A DNA stretch of 64,000 nucleotides from Actinomadura hallensis (GTDB lineage Bacteria; Actinomycetota; Actinomycetes; Streptosporangiales; Streptosporangiaceae): assembly GCF_006716765.1 (NCBI RefSeq), contig NZ_VFPO01000001.1:1612001-1676000 (forward strand), in the 5' to 3' direction. The position numbers and the translations under genes are program-made. Positions 1-8,447 of this stretch are shown here, one piece after another (within the stretch, counting starts at the first letter, position 1; each line of letters starts with the position of its first letter). A model generated the notes under the pieces. The model made no database searches and had not been told where the DNA came from. It saw nothing but the letters and a program-made list of their open reading frames with translations.

Positions 1-698
1 CCCGGCACGTCAGCGACGTGGTGGTCGGCGTCGGCGCCAGCGTCGTCGGCGGCGGCATGATCTTCGTGATCTTCACGATGGCGTTCTTCGTCGGCACCGA
101 GGTCGGCCTGCAGGGCTACACCGGGCTCCAGTCGATCGGCGCGCAGTCGTTCATGGGCCTGGTCGGGTCGTTCGCCAACGTCCGCGAGATCACCCCGGTG
201 ATCGCCGCGGTGGCGCTGGCGGCGCAGTGCGGGTCGGCGTTCACCGCGGAGCTGGGCGCGATGCGCATCTCCGAGGAGATCGACGCCCTCGAGGTGATGG
301 GCATCGGGTCGTTCGCGTACCTGGTGTGCACCCGCGTGGTGGCGGCGCTGATCGCGCTCGTGCCGCTGTACCTGATCGCGCTGTTCGCCAGCTTCTTCGC
401 GACCCGGCTGATCAGCACCGGCTTCTTCGACCTGGCGCCCGGCGTCTACGACTACTACTTCCGGCTCTACCTGCCGACGATCGACCTGGTCTACAGCGCG
501 ATCAAGGTCGGGGTGTTCGCCTTCGCGGTGATCACCATCCACTGCTTCTACGGCTACTACGCGACCGGCGGGCCGGCGGGCGTGGGCCGTGCGGCGGGCC
601 GCGCGATCCGGCTGTCGATCATCGTGATCGTCGTGCTGAACCTGCTGCTGTCCTACGTGTTCTGGGGGAACGGCGCGACCGTGAGGCTGACCGGATGA
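1..698 (+). CDS. YrbE/MlaE-type permease of the mce operon (5' end missing)
   Basis: Integral membrane permease of an Mce lipid-import ABC system, probably the B copy because mceA follows directly. The frame is open from base 3, so the start lies outside the window; about 230 residues are visible of a usual 260-290. Hydrophobic segments alternate with the family's conserved loop, where GAMRISEEIDALEVMG (near positions 255-302) is the MlaE signature that contacts the ATPase. Ends at TGA 696-698, overlapping the next ATG by four bases, so translation is coupled to mceA. No ATPase (MceG/Mkl) gene is visible here; in actinobacteria it is usually encoded elsewhere. Family call is firm; the B-copy assignment rests on position. 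Confidence 0.93.
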   Translation, partial: RHVSDVVVGVGASVVGGGMIFVIFTMAFFVGTEVGLQGYTGLQSIGAQSFMGLVGSFANVREITPVIAAVALAAQCGSAFTAELGAMRISEEIDALEVMGIGSFAYLVCTRVVAALIALVPLYLIALFASFFATRLISTGFFDLAPGVYDYYFRLYLPTIDLVYSAIKVGVFAFAVITIHCFYGYYATGGPAGVGRAAGRAIRLSIIVIVVLNLLLSYVFWGNGATVRLTG

Positions 699-1723
699 TC
701 AACGAGGAGATCCCGCTGCGCCGCCGCCTGCTGATCACCGCGATCACGCTCGCGGTGACGGCGGCGGTGCTGTACGTGCTCATCGCCCGCCCGGGACGCG
801 ATCCCGGGACGGTGCTGACCGCCGACTTCGGCCGCGCCGGGCAGGGCCTCGGCACCGGCGCCCCGGTGAAGATCCGCGGCGTGACGGTCGGGTCGGTGGA
901 GGAGATCGACCTGACCGGGGGCGGCGGGGCGCGGCTGAAGCTGCGCCTCGACAAGGGGACGCGGGTCCCCGCCGCCGCGACCGCGTCGATCGTGCCCGCG
1001 TCGGCGTTCGGGCCCAAGTTCGTCGACCTGGCGCCGGGCCCGCACTCCGGGACCGGCCCCTACCTGGCGTCCGGCGACCGGATCGCCCGCACCGCCGACC
1101 CGAGCGACCTGTCGGACCTGCTCGCCCGCGCCGACCACGCGCTCGGCTCCCTCGACGCGCGGGAGGTCCAGACGATCGTGCGGACCGTCGCGATGGGCCT
1201 CGACGGGCAGGGCGCCCGGCTGGGGGAGACCATCGACCAGACGGGCGTGCTGCTGGGCGTCGCGCACCGCAACCGCGGCAACGCCCGCCGGTTCATCGGC
1301 GACTCCGCCCGCCTCGGCGGCGCGGTCGCCGACAAGGGCGACGAGCTGACCCGCATCTCCGGCGACGCGAACTCCGTCATCGGCACCGCGGCGCGGGGCG
1401 AGGGCAGGCTCGCCGGGTTCGCCGACGGCCTGGCGGACGTGTCGCTGCTGGCGGCCCACGGGTTCGACGAGCGCGGCGGGCAGCTCGGCCAGGCGTTCCG
1501 GTCGTCCGAGCGCACCGCACGCATCATCTACGCCCAGCTGGGGCTCCTCGGCGACGCCGTCCGCACCGGCAACGGGCTGCTGCCGCTGTACGGGGAGCTG
1601 ACGTCGCTGGAGGGACCCGAGGGCAAGAACTACATCCGCTCCCAGGGCTACCTGCCGTCCGATCCGTGCGGGCTGATCCTCGGGCTGTGCGGCCCGTACG
1701 GCGGCGCCGCGGGAGGAGGGTGA
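695..1723 (+). CDS. Mce family protein, first of six (MceA position)
   Basis: 342-residue Mce/MlaD protein, the substrate-channelling part of an actinobacterial lipid importer. A short cytoplasmic tail is followed by one transmembrane anchor (about residues 11-31), the MlaD beta-barrel domain (about 40-115, with GAPVKIRGVTVGSVEEI) and a long helical region to about residue 290. The ATG at 695 overlaps the permease stop (ATGA) and the anchor begins soon after it, so this start is preferred over the much longer open frame upstream. The stop TGA is directly followed by the ATG of the next mce gene. The substrate cannot be inferred; characterised clusters import cholesterol, fatty acids or related lipids. 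Confidence 0.93.
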   Translation: MINEEIPLRRRLLITAITLAVTAAVLYVLIARPGRDPGTVLTADFGRAGQGLGTGAPVKIRGVTVGSVEEIDLTGGGGARLKLRLDKGTRVPAAATASIVPASAFGPKFVDLAPGPHSGTGPYLASGDRIARTADPSDLSDLLARADHALGSLDAREVQTIVRTVAMGLDGQGARLGETIDQTGVLLGVAHRNRGNARRFIGDSARLGGAVADKGDELTRISGDANSVIGTAARGEGRLAGFADGLADVSLLAAHGFDERGGQLGQAFRSSERTARIIYAQLGLLGDAVRTGNGLLPLYGELTSLEGPEGKNYIRSQGYLPSDPCGLILGLCGPYGGAAGGG

Positions 1724-2863
1724 ATGGCGGCCAGGTTCTTCCGCGGCGGCCGGAAGTCCGGCGGTGGTTCCGGCGCCGGGACGCTCGCCCGGCTGCGCGG
1801 CAGCCGACAGGCCCGCGCCCGCGCCGGCCTGCTCGTCCGGCTGGTGGCGTTCGTGACGGTCACCGGCATGCTCACCGTGGTCATCGGGATGCAGATCGCC
1901 CGCGTCGACACCGGCGGCGGCTGGCGGGTCACCGCGACGTTCGACGACGCCAGCGGCCTGATGAAGGGCGACGAGGTCAAGATCGCCGGTGCGCCGGTCG
2001 GCCGGGTCAACGAGGTCAGGGTCGTGGACGGCAAGGCCCGCGTCGGCCTCACCGTCCGCGACTCGGTGTCCGTCCCCGCCGACACCGAGGCCGCGATCCG
2101 CTGGCGCGACGCCATGGGCCGCCGTGTCGTGTACCTGATGCCGGGCCGGAGCGAGCGGAAGATGCGCCCCGGCGCGCACATCACCCGCACCCGCTCCGTC
2201 GTGGACGGCAGCGCGCTGATCGAGCAGCTGGGCCCTCTCGTCCGCAGCCTGGACGCCAAGGAGGTCAACACCGTCCTGGTGTCGCTGTCGCAGGCGCTCG
2301 ACGGCAACGCCGAGAACATCGACCGGCTGATCGCCGACATCGACGTGCTCGCGGCGTCGATCGCGAAGCGCCGCGCGATGCTCAAGCGGATGCTCGACGA
2401 CTACGCCACCGTCACGGGCATCATCGCCCGCCGCGACAAGCAGATCAGCTCCGCCGCCGACGACCTCGTCAGCCTCAGCGACGCGTTCGCCGGCAACCGG
2501 AAGCTGGTCGACGACACCCTCGTCCAGCTCGCCTCCCTCATGCGGACGTCCGACGCGCTGCTGGCGGGCAACGAGCGCGAGCTGACGCGGGTCGTGGAGA
2601 AGCTGTCGGCGTTCACCGCGGGGGTCGGGCGCAACCGGGCCGCCGTCCTGGACGTGCTGCAGTCGGTGACGCCGAAGCTGCAGAACATCTTCGCCGCCGT
2701 CGACAACGGCACGTTCGTGGAGGCCGCCATCCCGTGCCTGTCGCTCGCGGCGCCGCCCTGCCCGTACCCGACGCGGCTGCCGGGCCCGCGCGAGGGCGCA
2801 GGGAGCGTCGACACGCCGGAGGAACTGGAGAACCTGATCGTCGGGGGAACGCGATGGGGATGA
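1724..2863 (+). CDS. Mce family protein, second (MceB position)
   Basis: 379-residue Mce/MlaD protein. A basic Gly/Arg-rich N-terminus of about 40 residues precedes one membrane anchor (about 42-62), then the MlaD domain (about 67-145, motif GDEVKIAGAPVGRVNEV) and a helical region with heptad-like spacing. The C-terminal part has two Cys residues close together (PCLSLAAPPCPYPT), as often seen at the end of MceB proteins. The ATG at 1724 abuts the TGA of the preceding gene with no gap. It acts with the other five Mce proteins, probably as a hetero-hexameric tunnel across the cell envelope (family knowledge). Confidence 0.93.
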   Translation: MAARFFRGGRKSGGGSGAGTLARLRGSRQARARAGLLVRLVAFVTVTGMLTVVIGMQIARVDTGGGWRVTATFDDASGLMKGDEVKIAGAPVGRVNEVRVVDGKARVGLTVRDSVSVPADTEAAIRWRDAMGRRVVYLMPGRSERKMRPGAHITRTRSVVDGSALIEQLGPLVRSLDAKEVNTVLVSLSQALDGNAENIDRLIADIDVLAASIAKRRAMLKRMLDDYATVTGIIARRDKQISSAADDLVSLSDAFAGNRKLVDDTLVQLASLMRTSDALLAGNERELTRVVEKLSAFTAGVGRNRAAVLDVLQSVTPKLQNIFAAVDNGTFVEAAIPCLSLAAPPCPYPTRLPGPREGAGSVDTPEELENLIVGGTRWG

Positions 2864-2867
2864 AGCG

Positions 2868-3899
2868 ATGGCGATGAAGTCGTTCCGGGACCGGAACCGG
2901 GTCACGGTCGGGCTGGTGTCGGCGGGCACGCTCATCGCGCTCGTCGTGTCGGTGTACCTGGTCGGCACCCGCGGGCTCCTGCAGGACCGCTACACCGTCA
3001 GCGGCGTGTTCGCCGCGACCGGCAACCTGCGCTCCGGCGACGAGGTCCGGGTCGCGGGCGTCCGCGTCGGCGAGGTCACCTCCGTGGAGCCCGACCACCG
3101 GCGCGGCCACGTGGTCGTCCGCTGGAAGGTGGACGGCGAGGTCGACCTCGGCCCCGCCACCCGCGCCGAGATCAAGGTCGCCAACGTGCTCGGCGGCCGG
3201 TACCTGCGGCTGTCGGGCCCGGTCGCCGAGCCGCACCTGGCCGACATGCCCGAGGACGAGCGCCGCATCCCCCTCGAACGCACCGGGGTGCCCACGACGA
3301 TCAACACCGTGCTGGACGACTCGGCCCGCACCGTCTCCAAGCTGGACACCGGGGCGATCAACAAGATCGTGGCGGAGCTGAACGGGATCGGCGACGAGGA
3401 CCGCGGCCGCCTCGGCAGGGCCCTGTCCAACCTCGCGAAGCTCGCCGACACGGTCAACGAGTCCGAGCCGCAGATCAAGGAACTGCTCGACAACGGCGAC
3501 CGCGTCCTCAAGCTCGCCCGCGCCAAGGACGCCGAGCTGTCCCGGCTGCTCACCAACGTCCAGATCATGCTGGACGAGCTGCGCAAGCGCCGCGCCGAGC
3601 TGGCGGCGTTCCTCGGCAGCGGCAACCGCACGGTGGAGACCCTCACCCGGGTCATCGACCGGCAGCAGGAGAAGCTGCTGTCGCTCCTCGCCGACCTGCG
3701 CGGCACGCTCGGCACCCTCCGCCCCGCGACCGGCGACTTCAACACCCTGCTCGCCTGGGCCGGCCCCACCCTGTCCGGGCTGTCCGGGTCCGGAGGGAAG
3801 GGGCCCTGGCTGGAGGTCCTCGCCACCGGCCTCGGCCCCCTCTCCCCGCAGGACCTCGCCGGGCTCGCCGAACTCGCGCCGAAGGAGGCCCGCCGATGA
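2868..3899 (+). CDS. Mce family protein, third (MceC position)
   Basis: 343-residue Mce/MlaD protein with a short basic N-terminus, one anchor (about residues 13-31), the MlaD domain (about 38-115, GDEVRVAGVRVGEVTSV) and a helical needle region ending in a Gly/Leu-rich tail. Starts four bases after the previous stop. Several ATGs lie close together here (2853, 2859, 2868, 2874); 2868 is chosen because it is the first in this frame after the upstream stop. The stop overlaps the next ATG (ATGA at 3896-3899). Confidence 0.92.
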   Translation: MAMKSFRDRNRVTVGLVSAGTLIALVVSVYLVGTRGLLQDRYTVSGVFAATGNLRSGDEVRVAGVRVGEVTSVEPDHRRGHVVVRWKVDGEVDLGPATRAEIKVANVLGGRYLRLSGPVAEPHLADMPEDERRIPLERTGVPTTINTVLDDSARTVSKLDTGAINKIVAELNGIGDEDRGRLGRALSNLAKLADTVNESEPQIKELLDNGDRVLKLARAKDAELSRLLTNVQIMLDELRKRRAELAAFLGSGNRTVETLTRVIDRQQEKLLSLLADLRGTLGTLRPATGDFNTLLAWAGPTLSGLSGSGGKGPWLEVLATGLGPLSPQDLAGLAELAPKEARR

Positions 3900-5026
3900 G
3901 GCCGCTGACGACGAGGTCGATGACGACGAGGCCGCTGACGATGAGGTCGATGCGCGCCCTGTCTGGCCGCACGGCCCGGCTGAAGGGCACGGCCGTGCGG
4001 CGGCCGGTCACGGCGGGGACGGTGCTCGTGCTGACCGCCGCGCTCGGCGGCTGCGGGACGATCTCCGAGCCCACCTACCCGATGACGGTGTACTTCGGGA
4101 AGGCGCCGTCCCTCTACGAGAAGTCCCAGGTCAAGGTGATGGGCGCCGATGTCGGGACCATCACGTCCATCAAGAGCGAACGCAACCGCGTCCGCGTGGA
4201 CCTGGAGGTCAGGCGTTCCGTGCCCGTGCCCGCCGACGCGCACGCCGTCATCGAGTCGGCCGACGCGCTCGGCGAGCGGTTCGTGGGCCTGCACCCCGTC
4301 TGGAAGCCGGGCATGCCGAGGGCCGCCCCCGGCACCGTCATCCCGCAGGAACGCACCAAGACGCCGATCGAGGTCGACGACGCGCTCGCCGCGTTCGCGA
4401 AGCTCAACAAGTCGATCGACGCGAGCGCCCTCGGACCCGCCGTGCACCGCGCCGCCGAGTCGCTGCGCGGACGGGGCGACGGCATCAACGACGCCCTGGA
4501 CGACACGTCCGAGCTGACCCGCGGCCTCGCGGCGCAGGACAAGCGGATCGCGTCCCTCGCCGAGGGCCTCCACCACCTCGCCTCCGACCTCAACGGGCGC
4601 GACAAGAAGCTGTCGGACCTGCTGCGGTCCTTCTCGAGCACCAGCCGCACCCTCGCCGAGGAACGGCAGGCGCTCCGCGACTTCATCGCCGGGCTCGCCG
4701 CCGTCATCCGCAAGAGCGAGGTGCTCGTCACCCAGTACCGGGAGAACCTGCCGAGCACGGTCGCGGACCTGTCCAACATCGTGCTGACGCTCAAGGGCAA
4801 CGTGAACGGCCTCCTCCAGGCCATCGACAGCCTCGGCAGGTTCGCCGACGTCGCGGTCGACGCGTGGGACCGGCGCAACCACGCCGTCACCATCCGCGTC
4901 GTCGTGCACGGCACCGTCCGGGCCTGGCTCCAGCCGTTGTTCACGGCCATGGGCTGGGGGACCGTCCCGTGCGTTCAGGACGACCAGGCGCTCGGCGACT
5001 GCACGCCGCCGCCGGGAGGATCGTGA
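3896..5026 (+). CDS. Mce family protein, fourth (MceD position), lipoprotein-like
   Basis: 376-residue Mce/MlaD protein. Instead of a plain anchor it has a hydrophobic stretch ending in LGGC (Cys53), a good lipobox, so this copy is probably a lipoprotein. The N-terminal extension before it is a degenerate DNA repeat (MRPLTTRSM, then TTRPLTMRSM) with further ATGs at 3920, 3941 and 3950; the start at 3950 would give a more normal signal peptide, so the first 18 residues may not be made. The MlaD domain spans about residues 60-140 (KSQVKVMGADVGTITSI), followed by a long helical region. Ends CVQDDQALGDCTPPPGGS. Overlaps the next gene by one base. Confidence 0.9.
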   Translation: MRPLTTRSMTTRPLTMRSMRALSGRTARLKGTAVRRPVTAGTVLVLTAALGGCGTISEPTYPMTVYFGKAPSLYEKSQVKVMGADVGTITSIKSERNRVRVDLEVRRSVPVPADAHAVIESADALGERFVGLHPVWKPGMPRAAPGTVIPQERTKTPIEVDDALAAFAKLNKSIDASALGPAVHRAAESLRGRGDGINDALDDTSELTRGLAAQDKRIASLAEGLHHLASDLNGRDKKLSDLLRSFSSTSRTLAEERQALRDFIAGLAAVIRKSEVLVTQYRENLPSTVADLSNIVLTLKGNVNGLLQAIDSLGRFADVAVDAWDRRNHAVTIRVVVHGTVRAWLQPLFTAMGWGTVPCVQDDQALGDCTPPPGGS

Positions 5027-6093
5027 TGACCCGGACACTCGTGATCTGCCTTCTCGTGACCGCGCTGCTCGCCGGCACCGGGGGCTGCTCGCTGCAGACG
5101 GTCGGCGCGCCGAAGGGCGACATGACCCTGTACGCCACCTTCGACGACGTGCAGAGCCTGGTCCCCGGGCACAGCGTCCAGGTCGCCGACGTGCGCGTCG
5201 GGACCGTCACCGGCGTCCGGCTGGACGGCTACCGCGCCCGCGTCACCATGTCGCTGCGCGACGACCGCCGCATCCCCACCGGCACCACGGCGACCATCGC
5301 GAAGTCGTCGCTGCTCGGGGAGAACTACGTGCGGCTCGACCTCGCGCCCGGACGCCGCCTGGACACCGGCCCGTACCTCGCGTCCGGCGAGACCATCGCC
5401 CGCACCGCCGTCCAACCCGACCTGGAGCAGATCAGCGCGAAGGTCGGCCCGCTGCTCGCCGCGCTCGGCGGCCAGGACATCGCCACGATCAGCGGCGAGT
5501 CCGCCACCGCGCTGGGCGGGCGGGGCCGCAGGCTCAACACGCTCGTCTCCCGCGCCGCCGACGTCGGCGAGCAGTACGCCGCCGCCAGCGCCGACCTCGG
5601 CCGCGCGCTCGACTCCCTCGCGCGGCTCGGCACGTCCCTCCGCGCCGGGTCCGAGGAGATCGACCGGCTGCCGGGCAGCGTCGAACTCGCCACCAAGCGG
5701 CTGCAGGCCGACCGCGACAACCTCAGGCGCACCATCGAGGCGCTGCTGGAACTCGCCACCTCCGTCAACGCCAACGTGCAGAAACGCCACGCCGCGCGCC
5801 TGGCCGCCCTGCTCGAACGCGTGGACGAGCTGCTCGCCGCCGCCCTGCGCGGACGCGACGAGCTGAAGGCCCTCACCGGGTCCGTCCTGAACTTCCTGCG
5901 CGGCCCCTCGGTGTCGCACAGCGGGCAGGCGCTCCTCTTCCTGTGGATCAAGGGCTTCCTGCCGCACCCCGGCGCCGCGACCGGCGGCGGCACGGGAGGC
6001 GGTGCGGGAGGCGGTGCGGGAGGCGGCGGCCCGGCCGCGCACGCGTCCGGCGGGACACAGGACCTCAACGAACTGCTGAGGCCGCACTCATGA
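5026..6093 (+). CDS. Mce family protein, fifth (MceE position), lipoprotein
   Basis: 355-residue Mce/MlaD protein with a signal peptide ending in a lipobox-like GTGGC (Cys21), matching the MceE/LprK position, which is a lipoprotein in mycobacteria. The MlaD domain covers about residues 32-110 (GHSVQVADVRVGTVTGV), followed by helices and a Gly-rich repetitive tail (GGGTGGGAGGGAGGGG). The ATG at 5026 shares one base with the previous TGA, and a GGAGG lies just upstream (5016-5020); a GTG one codon earlier is an equal alternative. The stop overlaps the next ATG (ATGA). Confidence 0.92.
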   Translation: MTRTLVICLLVTALLAGTGGCSLQTVGAPKGDMTLYATFDDVQSLVPGHSVQVADVRVGTVTGVRLDGYRARVTMSLRDDRRIPTGTTATIAKSSLLGENYVRLDLAPGRRLDTGPYLASGETIARTAVQPDLEQISAKVGPLLAALGGQDIATISGESATALGGRGRRLNTLVSRAADVGEQYAAASADLGRALDSLARLGTSLRAGSEEIDRLPGSVELATKRLQADRDNLRRTIEALLELATSVNANVQKRHAARLAALLERVDELLAAALRGRDELKALTGSVLNFLRGPSVSHSGQALLFLWIKGFLPHPGAATGGGTGGGAGGGAGGGGPAAHASGGTQDLNELLRPHS

Positions 6094-7385
6094 GATATCC
6101 CCGCATCGCCATCAACCTGATCTTCTTCGCCCTGCTCGGCCTCGCCCTCACGGTGTGGGCCGTCCGCAGCCTCATCCACATCGAGGCCCTCGAACGGCCC
6201 TTCAAGATCACTGCCGACTTCGAGACCTCGCCCGGCCTGCACGGCGACCTGGAGGTCACCCACCTCGGCGTCGCCGTCGGCGAGGTCGGCGACATCCGCC
6301 TGGAGGGCGACCACGTCGCCGTCACCCTCAACATCCGCCGCGACGCCCGCATCCCCGCCGGCGTCGGCGCACGCGTCCTGCGCAAGTCCGCGATCGGCGA
6401 GCCGTACATCGAGCTCACCCCGGCCAACGGCGACGACACCCGGACGCTGAAGAACGGCGACCACATCCCGCTGGCCCGCACCTCCGGGACCACCGACTAC
6501 AAGCAGCTCTTCGAGGGGCTCAGCGGAACCCTCGACGCCGTCGACCCCCGCGACACCCGCACCCTCGTCCACGAACTGGCCACCGGCCTCGAAGGGCGCG
6601 GCACCGACCTGCACGACATGATCTCCGACGCGCACCGCCTCACCGGCACCCTCGCCGCCGAGGCCGGGACGCTCGACGCCATGTCCCGCGAACTGACCCG
6701 CCTCACCGCCACCCTCACCGCGCACCGCGGGGACATCGCCTCCGGCGTCAACGACCTCGCCCTGCTCAGCACGACCCTGCGGCAGTCGAACCGCGACCTG
6801 AACCGCGTCCTGGAGGACGGGCCGGGCGCCATGCGCAACGTGCACGCCCTCCTCCAGGAGGCCCGCCCCGGCCTCGACTGCCTCCTCACCGCCGCGGCCA
6901 CGCCCACCGCGCCGCTGATGACCGCGGAGAACTCCCGGAAGATCAACCACGTGCTGCGGCTCGTCCCGACCCTGCAGGCCCTCGTCGCGGACGTCACCGC
7001 CGTCGAACCCAGCGGGCGCTACATCCGGGTCACGCCCGTCATCACCCTCACCGGCCCGGCCAAGGCGCCCACCGAGTACACCAGCCCGGTTCCCAAGCCC
7101 AAGGCGCCGCGCCTCACCTACTGCGACCCCAACATCAAGGACCCGGAGGTCGCGCAGGCCGCCGCCAAGGTCAAGCCCACCCCGGGCGCGCCCGCCGGCT
7201 CGCGGCCGGCCGGGGCCATGCCCGCCGACACGTCGCCGAACGCGGACCTGCGCTCCGTGAGCGACGACACGGACGGCCCGTCCGCGCGCTGGCTGCCGCT
7301 GATGCCGCCCGCGCTCGGCGTCGTCATCGTCGTCGCCACCGCCTTCAACGCCCTCCGCGCCGTGGCCCGGCGCCGTACCCGATGA
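6090..7385 (+). CDS. Mce family protein, sixth (MceF position)
   Basis: 431-residue Mce/MlaD protein, the longest of the six, as MceF usually is. One N-terminal anchor (about residues 7-27), MlaD domain (about 35-115, GDLEVTHLGVAVGEVGDI), a helical region, then a Pro/Ala-rich tail and a second hydrophobic segment near the C-terminus (LPLMPPALGVVIVVATAF) before a basic end. ATGA overlap with the gene before and with the gene after. The C-terminal hydrophobic segment could be a second membrane span. Confidence 0.92.
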   Translation: MRYPRIAINLIFFALLGLALTVWAVRSLIHIEALERPFKITADFETSPGLHGDLEVTHLGVAVGEVGDIRLEGDHVAVTLNIRRDARIPAGVGARVLRKSAIGEPYIELTPANGDDTRTLKNGDHIPLARTSGTTDYKQLFEGLSGTLDAVDPRDTRTLVHELATGLEGRGTDLHDMISDAHRLTGTLAAEAGTLDAMSRELTRLTATLTAHRGDIASGVNDLALLSTTLRQSNRDLNRVLEDGPGAMRNVHALLQEARPGLDCLLTAAATPTAPLMTAENSRKINHVLRLVPTLQALVADVTAVEPSGRYIRVTPVITLTGPAKAPTEYTSPVPKPKAPRLTYCDPNIKDPEVAQAAAKVKPTPGAPAGSRPAGAMPADTSPNADLRSVSDDTDGPSARWLPLMPPALGVVIVVATAFNALRAVARRRTR

Positions 7386-8284
7386 GCCCTGGAGGACCTG
7401 TGACCAGGACCGACACCACCAAGCCCGTCAAGCCGGAACAGCCCGAAGCGGACGCGGAGGCCCCCGACAAGGACGACCTCGACACGCCCGAGGCCGCCAA
7501 GCCCGAAGCCAAGGCCGGGAAGGCCGACGCCGAGAAGGATGACGCCAGGGCTGCGAAGGCCGACGGCAAGAAGGCCGACACCAAGGCCGGGAAGGCCGAC
7601 GCCGAGAAGGACCACGCTAGGGCTGCGAAGGCCGACGGCAAGAAGGCCGACGCCGAGAAGGACGATTCCGAGAAGGACGATTCCGGGACGGAGACCGGCA
7701 AGCGGGCCTGGGCGCGCATGCCCGGCAAGCACGCTCTCGTCAGGGCGACGGTCGCGGTGGCGCTCGTCGGGTCGGTGATCACGGCGGGGCTGCAGTGGTA
7801 CCAGGCCGACCGGGCGGCGAAGCGGGACGCGGAGCGCCAGGAGGTCCGGGCCAGGGCGGCGGCGTTCGGGGAGGCGCTCCTCAGCTACGACCACACCAAG
7901 CTGCAGGACGCGCGCAACCGGGTCCTCGGGCTGGCGTCGGACGACTTCGCCAAGACCTACGACGAGGCGTTCACCGGCGGGCTCGAAGGCGTGATCACGA
8001 AGCTGAAGGCGAACGCGACGGCGACCGTCCGCACCGTGTACCTGGGGGAGATCGAGTCCGGCACAGCCAAGGCCGTCGTCGTCATGGACTCGGAGGTGAA
8101 GAGCACGGCGGGCACCCGCCGCGTCCTCGGGTCCTATCTCGACATGCGGCTGACGCGCAGCGGCGACGACTGGAAGGTCACCGAGGTGACCTCGGTCGGC
8201 GCGGCGAACGAGAGCATGACCGACCCCAAGGGCGAGCAGAAGAAGCCGGAGGCCGGCCTGCCGTCACCGGCTCCGAGCCCCTGA
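7382..8284 (+). CDS. Mce-associated membrane protein
   Basis: 300-residue protein in the position and layout of Mce-associated (Mas) proteins: a highly charged Lys/Asp/Ala-rich cytoplasmic region (about residues 1-115), one membrane span (HALVRATVAVALVGSVITAG), a helical stalk and a SnoaL-like C-terminal domain (about 165-285). The charged region contains a 24-residue tandem duplication. ATG 7382 overlaps the mceF stop; an in-frame GTG at 7400 preceded by GGAGG (7391-7395) is a real alternative and removes six residues. Last gene of the operon. In mycobacteria Mas proteins stabilise the Mce transporter. Confidence 0.88.
   Translation: MSPGGPVTRTDTTKPVKPEQPEADAEAPDKDDLDTPEAAKPEAKAGKADAEKDDARAAKADGKKADTKAGKADAEKDHARAAKADGKKADAEKDDSEKDDSGTETGKRAWARMPGKHALVRATVAVALVGSVITAGLQWYQADRAAKRDAERQEVRARAAAFGEALLSYDHTKLQDARNRVLGLASDDFAKTYDEAFTGGLEGVITKLKANATATVRTVYLGEIESGTAKAVVVMDSEVKSTAGTRRVLGSYLDMRLTRSGDDWKVTEVTSVGAANESMTDPKGEQKKPEAGLPSPAPSP
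7511..7654 (+). repeat. 72-bp in-frame tandem duplication
   Basis: Two near-identical 72-bp units (7511-7582 and 7583-7654), differing at a few positions, encode two copies of a 24-residue Lys/Ala/Asp-rich segment in the cytoplasmic part of the Mce-associated protein. The frame is kept, so copy number could vary without breaking the gene. Confidence 0.9.
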
Positions 8285-8447
8285 CGCCCGGGGCCGAGCC
8301 CCCTGACGCCCAGGGCCGAGTCCCCGACGCCCAGGGCCGGGGCCGTGCAGGTGCCGACGAGTACGGCTCCGGCTCTGGGCATCGGTCGGCGGTCGCCTCG
8401 GCGGGGGGCCTCGCGCGGTCGCCGGCATGGCCCTCCTTCCAGGCGCT

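Noticed and set aside
653..2968. Long minus-strand frame across the mce genes
   Set aside because: Antisense by-product of high GC; the plus strand has six recognisable Mce domains with coupled starts.
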